From an uncultured Granulosicoccus sp. (GTDB taxonomy: Bacteria > Pseudomonadota > Gammaproteobacteria > Granulosicoccales > Granulosicoccaceae), in NCBI GenBank assembly GCA_937991945.1, contig CALKLO010000093.1, positions 1 through 54,603 of the forward strand: 54,603 nt of DNA. Direction: 5' to 3'. The position numbers were made by a program, and so were the translations under genes. Shown one piece after another: positions 52,196-54,603 of the stretch (the first letter of the stretch is position 1; each line of letters begins with the position of its first letter). The notes under the pieces are model-generated. The model was not told the DNA's origin. It made no database searches and worked only from the letters and a program-made list of their open reading frames with translations.

Positions 52196-53656
52196 ATGAG
52201 CGCTTATTTCCACAATGATGAACTTAGTGATGCGATGCTGTCGCAAGCATTTCCCTTTCATTTGGTTATCAACGAATCGGGTGAAATTGTAAGTTGTGGG
52301 CAATCTCTAGCTCGTAAGCTCCAATTTAGCGACACTGAGGCTGTTCAACTATTTGATCATTTCACAGTGCAGCACCCATCTGAAATTTATGCTGTAGGCC
52401 AGTTGATTAATGTTAAAGATAAGTTGTTTCTACTTAACTCCACGTTTTATAAAGATCTGGTATTGAGAGGCCAACTCGTTGTTAGCAATGACGAAACGCA
52501 TTTTGTGTTTTTGGTATCTCCCTGGATAACAGATGTTGATGTGTTAGATAAATTGGGATTCACTCTAAACGACTTCCCCGTGCATAGCCCAATGTCAGAT
52601 TTTCTCATCTTGGTCCAAGCACAACGAGTTTCATTGAACGACAGTATGCGTTTGTCTGAAGAGTTAACTGTTTTGAACAAGGAATTGGAGGATAGAGTTT
52701 CAAGGCGAACTCAGGCGCTAGAGCTACAAGCGAATGAAATCCAAGAGTCAAAAGCTGTGCTCGAGCGAGAGATGAAGGAGCGTGAACGCGTTGAAGTTGA
52801 ACTTAGGCACGCGCAAAAATTGGAATCAGTGGGCCAGCTGGCAGCGGGTATTGCTCACGAAATAAACACGCCTATGCAATACATTGGCAGCAGTCTTGAA
52901 TTCCTTAAAGGTTCGTTTTCTGATCTTGAGTCACTCAATGCGATGATGAGCGACTACTTAGCGCAGGATGCCCTAGCGCAAGATTTTAAAAGCATTGAGC
53001 TGCAACGCTTTCTAAACGAAATTGATCTTGACTACCTTTGTGAGCGTGGTCCCAAAGCACTTACGCGCTCCTTGGATGGAATTGCCCGTGTCACTGAAAT
53101 AGTGGGTGCAATGAATGAATTTACGCACCCAGATAGAAAAGAGATGAATAGCGCTGATATTAATCGTGCGCTTGGCACTGTTATGACTGTTGCAAGCAAC
53201 GAATATAAGTATGTTGCAACCATAGAAACTGATTTTCAAGATCTGCCACTAGTTGACTGTTTTCTAGGGGATTTAAACCAAGTGTTCCTAAACTTAATTG
53301 TGAACGCGGCTCATGCTATCTCAGAAAATAACGTAGAAAATGGCGTTATAAAAGTGAGTACGCGAGTTCGGGAAGGCTTTGTTGTCGTCAGCGTTGCTGA
53401 CAATGGCACCGGTATTCCAAAACATATTCAACATAGAATATTTGACCCGTTTTTTACGACTAAAGAAGTTGGGCGTGGCACTGGTCAAGGGCTGTCAATT
53501 TCGCACAGCATCATTACGGAAAAACACAGAGGGCAGCTGAGTTTTGAAACAGTTCCAAATGAGGGAACTACGTTTTCTATAGCACTGCCAATAACGGATA
53601 GTTCCACACAAGGCCTATCAACTAAGCCCGAGGATGGGAGAGATATAGCAGCATGA
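52196..53656 (+). CDS. H-NOX-associated sensor histidine kinase
   Basis: A 486-residue kinase without membrane segments. Residues 1-150 match the HNOBA (heme-NO-binding-associated) type of sensor domain (FPFHLVINESGEIVSCGQ). A coiled coil spans about 150-205. The HisKA domain has the phosphoacceptor H221 in GIAHEINTPMQYIG, and the HATPase domain has an N-box (LNLIVNAAHAI), DNGTGIP and GTGQGLSISH. NO-bound H-NOX is expected to change its autophosphorylation. It overlaps the response regulator gene by four bases (ATGA). It ends in Ile-Ala-Ala. Confidence 0.92.
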   Translation: MSAYFHNDELSDAMLSQAFPFHLVINESGEIVSCGQSLARKLQFSDTEAVQLFDHFTVQHPSEIYAVGQLINVKDKLFLLNSTFYKDLVLRGQLVVSNDETHFVFLVSPWITDVDVLDKLGFTLNDFPVHSPMSDFLILVQAQRVSLNDSMRLSEELTVLNKELEDRVSRRTQALELQANEIQESKAVLEREMKERERVEVELRHAQKLESVGQLAAGIAHEINTPMQYIGSSLEFLKGSFSDLESLNAMMSDYLAQDALAQDFKSIELQRFLNEIDLDYLCERGPKALTRSLDGIARVTEIVGAMNEFTHPDRKEMNSADINRALGTVMTVASNEYKYVATIETDFQDLPLVDCFLGDLNQVFLNLIVNAAHAISENNVENGVIKVSTRVREGFVVVSVADNGTGIPKHIQHRIFDPFFTTKEVGRGTGQGLSISHSIITEKHRGQLSFETVPNEGTTFSIALPITDSSTQGLSTKPEDGRDIAA

Positions 53657-54603
53657 AGAAAATATTATTCGTTGATGACGAGCCGGCAATCCTAGATGGC
53701 TTGCAGGACTCACTACGTAAACATAGAAGACGTTGGGATATGACGTTTGCTTGTGGTGGTGATGCTGCAATAACTGAGCTGTCGTCAAAGCAGTATGACG
53801 TTGTTGTCTCCGACGTGCGTATGCCTGGAGTCGGTGGTATAGATGTTCTTACTTACGCTAAAGATCACCATCCTGAGGCTATTCGTATAGCGCTAACGGG
53901 TTTTGCTGATGAAGATAGCACTATCAAATTGACAGAGTTAGCACAACGATATTTAACCAAGCCTTGCTCTGTTGAGGACTTGGACGAGGCAATATCTCGC
54001 GATAGTGGTCTTATTGAAGCCTTCGATAATCCTATTGTTCAAGAGCTGGCTGGGTCGGCAGGTCGGCTTCCCGCTAGCGAAAATGTTCAGTTAAAAATAT
54101 TGGATAGCTTGAATTCAGGTGAAGGTTCTATCGATGATATTGCCTCTATCATTGAAGCTGATGTCGCTTTAACTGCGAAGATTCTTCAATTGGCTAATTC
54201 GTCGTTCTTCAGGCGCCAGACTTCCGTTGTCTCTGCAAGGCACGCAGTTACACATTTGGGTGTGGATGTTATTCGTTCTTTGGTACTGGCAGACCAATTG
54301 TTTGAACGTTCGAAAGATATTCCGCCAATGGATTATTTCGATGTTGGTGCGATGCGTAAGCATAGTTTTTTGTGTTCGTCTATTGCTAAAGAGATCGCAC
54401 CAGATCCCGAAACCGCTTCAGTGGCGATGACTGCTGGATTGCTACACGATGTAGGGAAAATTATCATTGCACTAGAAAAACCGGAGAGCATTGCAAGTTT
54501 GCTTAATGTGAGTGAGGGAGCGCCTTTTGTATGGGCCTCACCAGACGTCGAGCGGGAAATACTCGGCTGTACTCACGCCGAGGTGGGTGGGTATTTTCTA
54601 AAC
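53653..54603 (+). CDS. Response regulator with HDOD output domain (partial at window end)
   Basis: The reading frame is open from ATG 53653 to the window edge (317 codons, no stop), so the C terminus is missing. A receiver domain (1-120) has DDE near the start, phosphoacceptor Asp54 (VVSDVRMPG), the conserved Thr in ALTGFAD and Lys in LTKPC. An HDOD domain follows from about 145: DIASIIEADVALTAKILQLAN, ARHAVTHLG and GLLHDVGKI. HDOD outputs occur in signalling and c-di-GMP-linked regulators. It is translationally coupled to the H-NOX kinase and should be its phosphorylation target. Further output domains beyond the edge cannot be excluded. Confidence 0.88.
   Translation, partial: MKKILFVDDEPAILDGLQDSLRKHRRRWDMTFACGGDAAITELSSKQYDVVVSDVRMPGVGGIDVLTYAKDHHPEAIRIALTGFADEDSTIKLTELAQRYLTKPCSVEDLDEAISRDSGLIEAFDNPIVQELAGSAGRLPASENVQLKILDSLNSGEGSIDDIASIIEADVALTAKILQLANSSFFRRQTSVVSARHAVTHLGVDVIRSLVLADQLFERSKDIPPMDYFDVGAMRKHSFLCSSIAKEIAPDPETASVAMTAGLLHDVGKIIIALEKPESIASLLNVSEGAPFVWASPDVEREILGCTHAEVGGYFLN

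Overview
The window comes from a free-living, probably marine, Gram-negative proteobacterium, most likely a gammaproteobacterium. Pointers are the lipoprotein signals, the Blc-type lipocalin, the H-NOX / sensor kinase operon, the urt-ure operon order and many c-di-GMP proteins. Base composition looks moderate by eye. I cannot name the genus. I see no rRNA, tRNA, CRISPR array, transposase, integrase or phage gene, so this reads as ordinary chromosome.

Layout. 1-4.0 kb: a diheme ferric-reductase-type membrane protein, a large secreted protein with SdrD-B/Cna-B and calcium-binding modules, and an FKBP-like lipoprotein. 4.1-6.7 kb: a PQQ-type sugar dehydrogenase, a small membrane protein and a short-chain dehydrogenase. 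6.9-10.0 kb: an ammonium transporter fused to PAS-GGDEF-EAL. 10.0-18.6 kb: a minus-strand surface-glycan cluster (sulfotransferase, GT61, methyltransferase-kinase fusion, RmlD-like reductase, a second methyltransferase, and a GT2-GT4 double glycosyltransferase). 18.8-22.2 kb: two divergent photolyase/cryptochrome genes with a 56-residue DUF2256 gene. 22.3-25.7 kb: a YdcF/ElyC-like protein, a VirK/YbjX (DUF535) protein behind CRP/FNR-type palindromes, and glgC. 26.3-37.2 kb: a complete urea uptake and urease operon, urtABCDE - small membrane protein - ureD-ureAB-ureC-ureE-ureF-ureG. 37.3-41.5 kb: GST, msrB-msrA, and an opposing cupin-MATE-SDR unit. 41.6-44.9 kb: a GAF-PASx4-GGDEF-EAL protein with a degenerate EAL domain. 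45.2-46.6 kb: a lipocalin and an alpha/beta hydrolase. 46.7-50.1 kb: three tandem ECF sigma paralogues and one membrane anti-sigma-like protein. 50.3-51.4 kb: a TerB/DUF533 protein and YjdM. 51.6 kb to the end: H-NOX, its sensor kinase and a REC-HDOD response regulator cut by the window edge.

How the genes fit together. Nitrogen is a theme: urea is imported by UrtABCDE, hydrolysed by the nickel urease, and the ammonia produced is the ligand that the Amt-GGDEF-EAL protein is likely to sense and turn into a c-di-GMP signal. c-di-GMP (two proteins), NO (H-NOX) and ECF signalling are plausible controls of surface and lifestyle genes such as the glycan cluster, but the sequence does not prove these links. 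Light-dependent DNA repair, Msr enzymes, GST and lipocalin form a stress-defence layer.

Most unusual points: the Amt-c-di-GMP fusion; the three-sigma/one-anti-sigma array with a degenerate first copy; the methyltransferase-kinase fusion next to its unfused paralogue; the small His-bearing membrane protein inside the urea operon; the photolyase pair without a visible Fe-S ligand set; and a marked excess of proteins ending in Ala-Ala (8 of 48 complete genes, with 15 of 48 ending in Ala).
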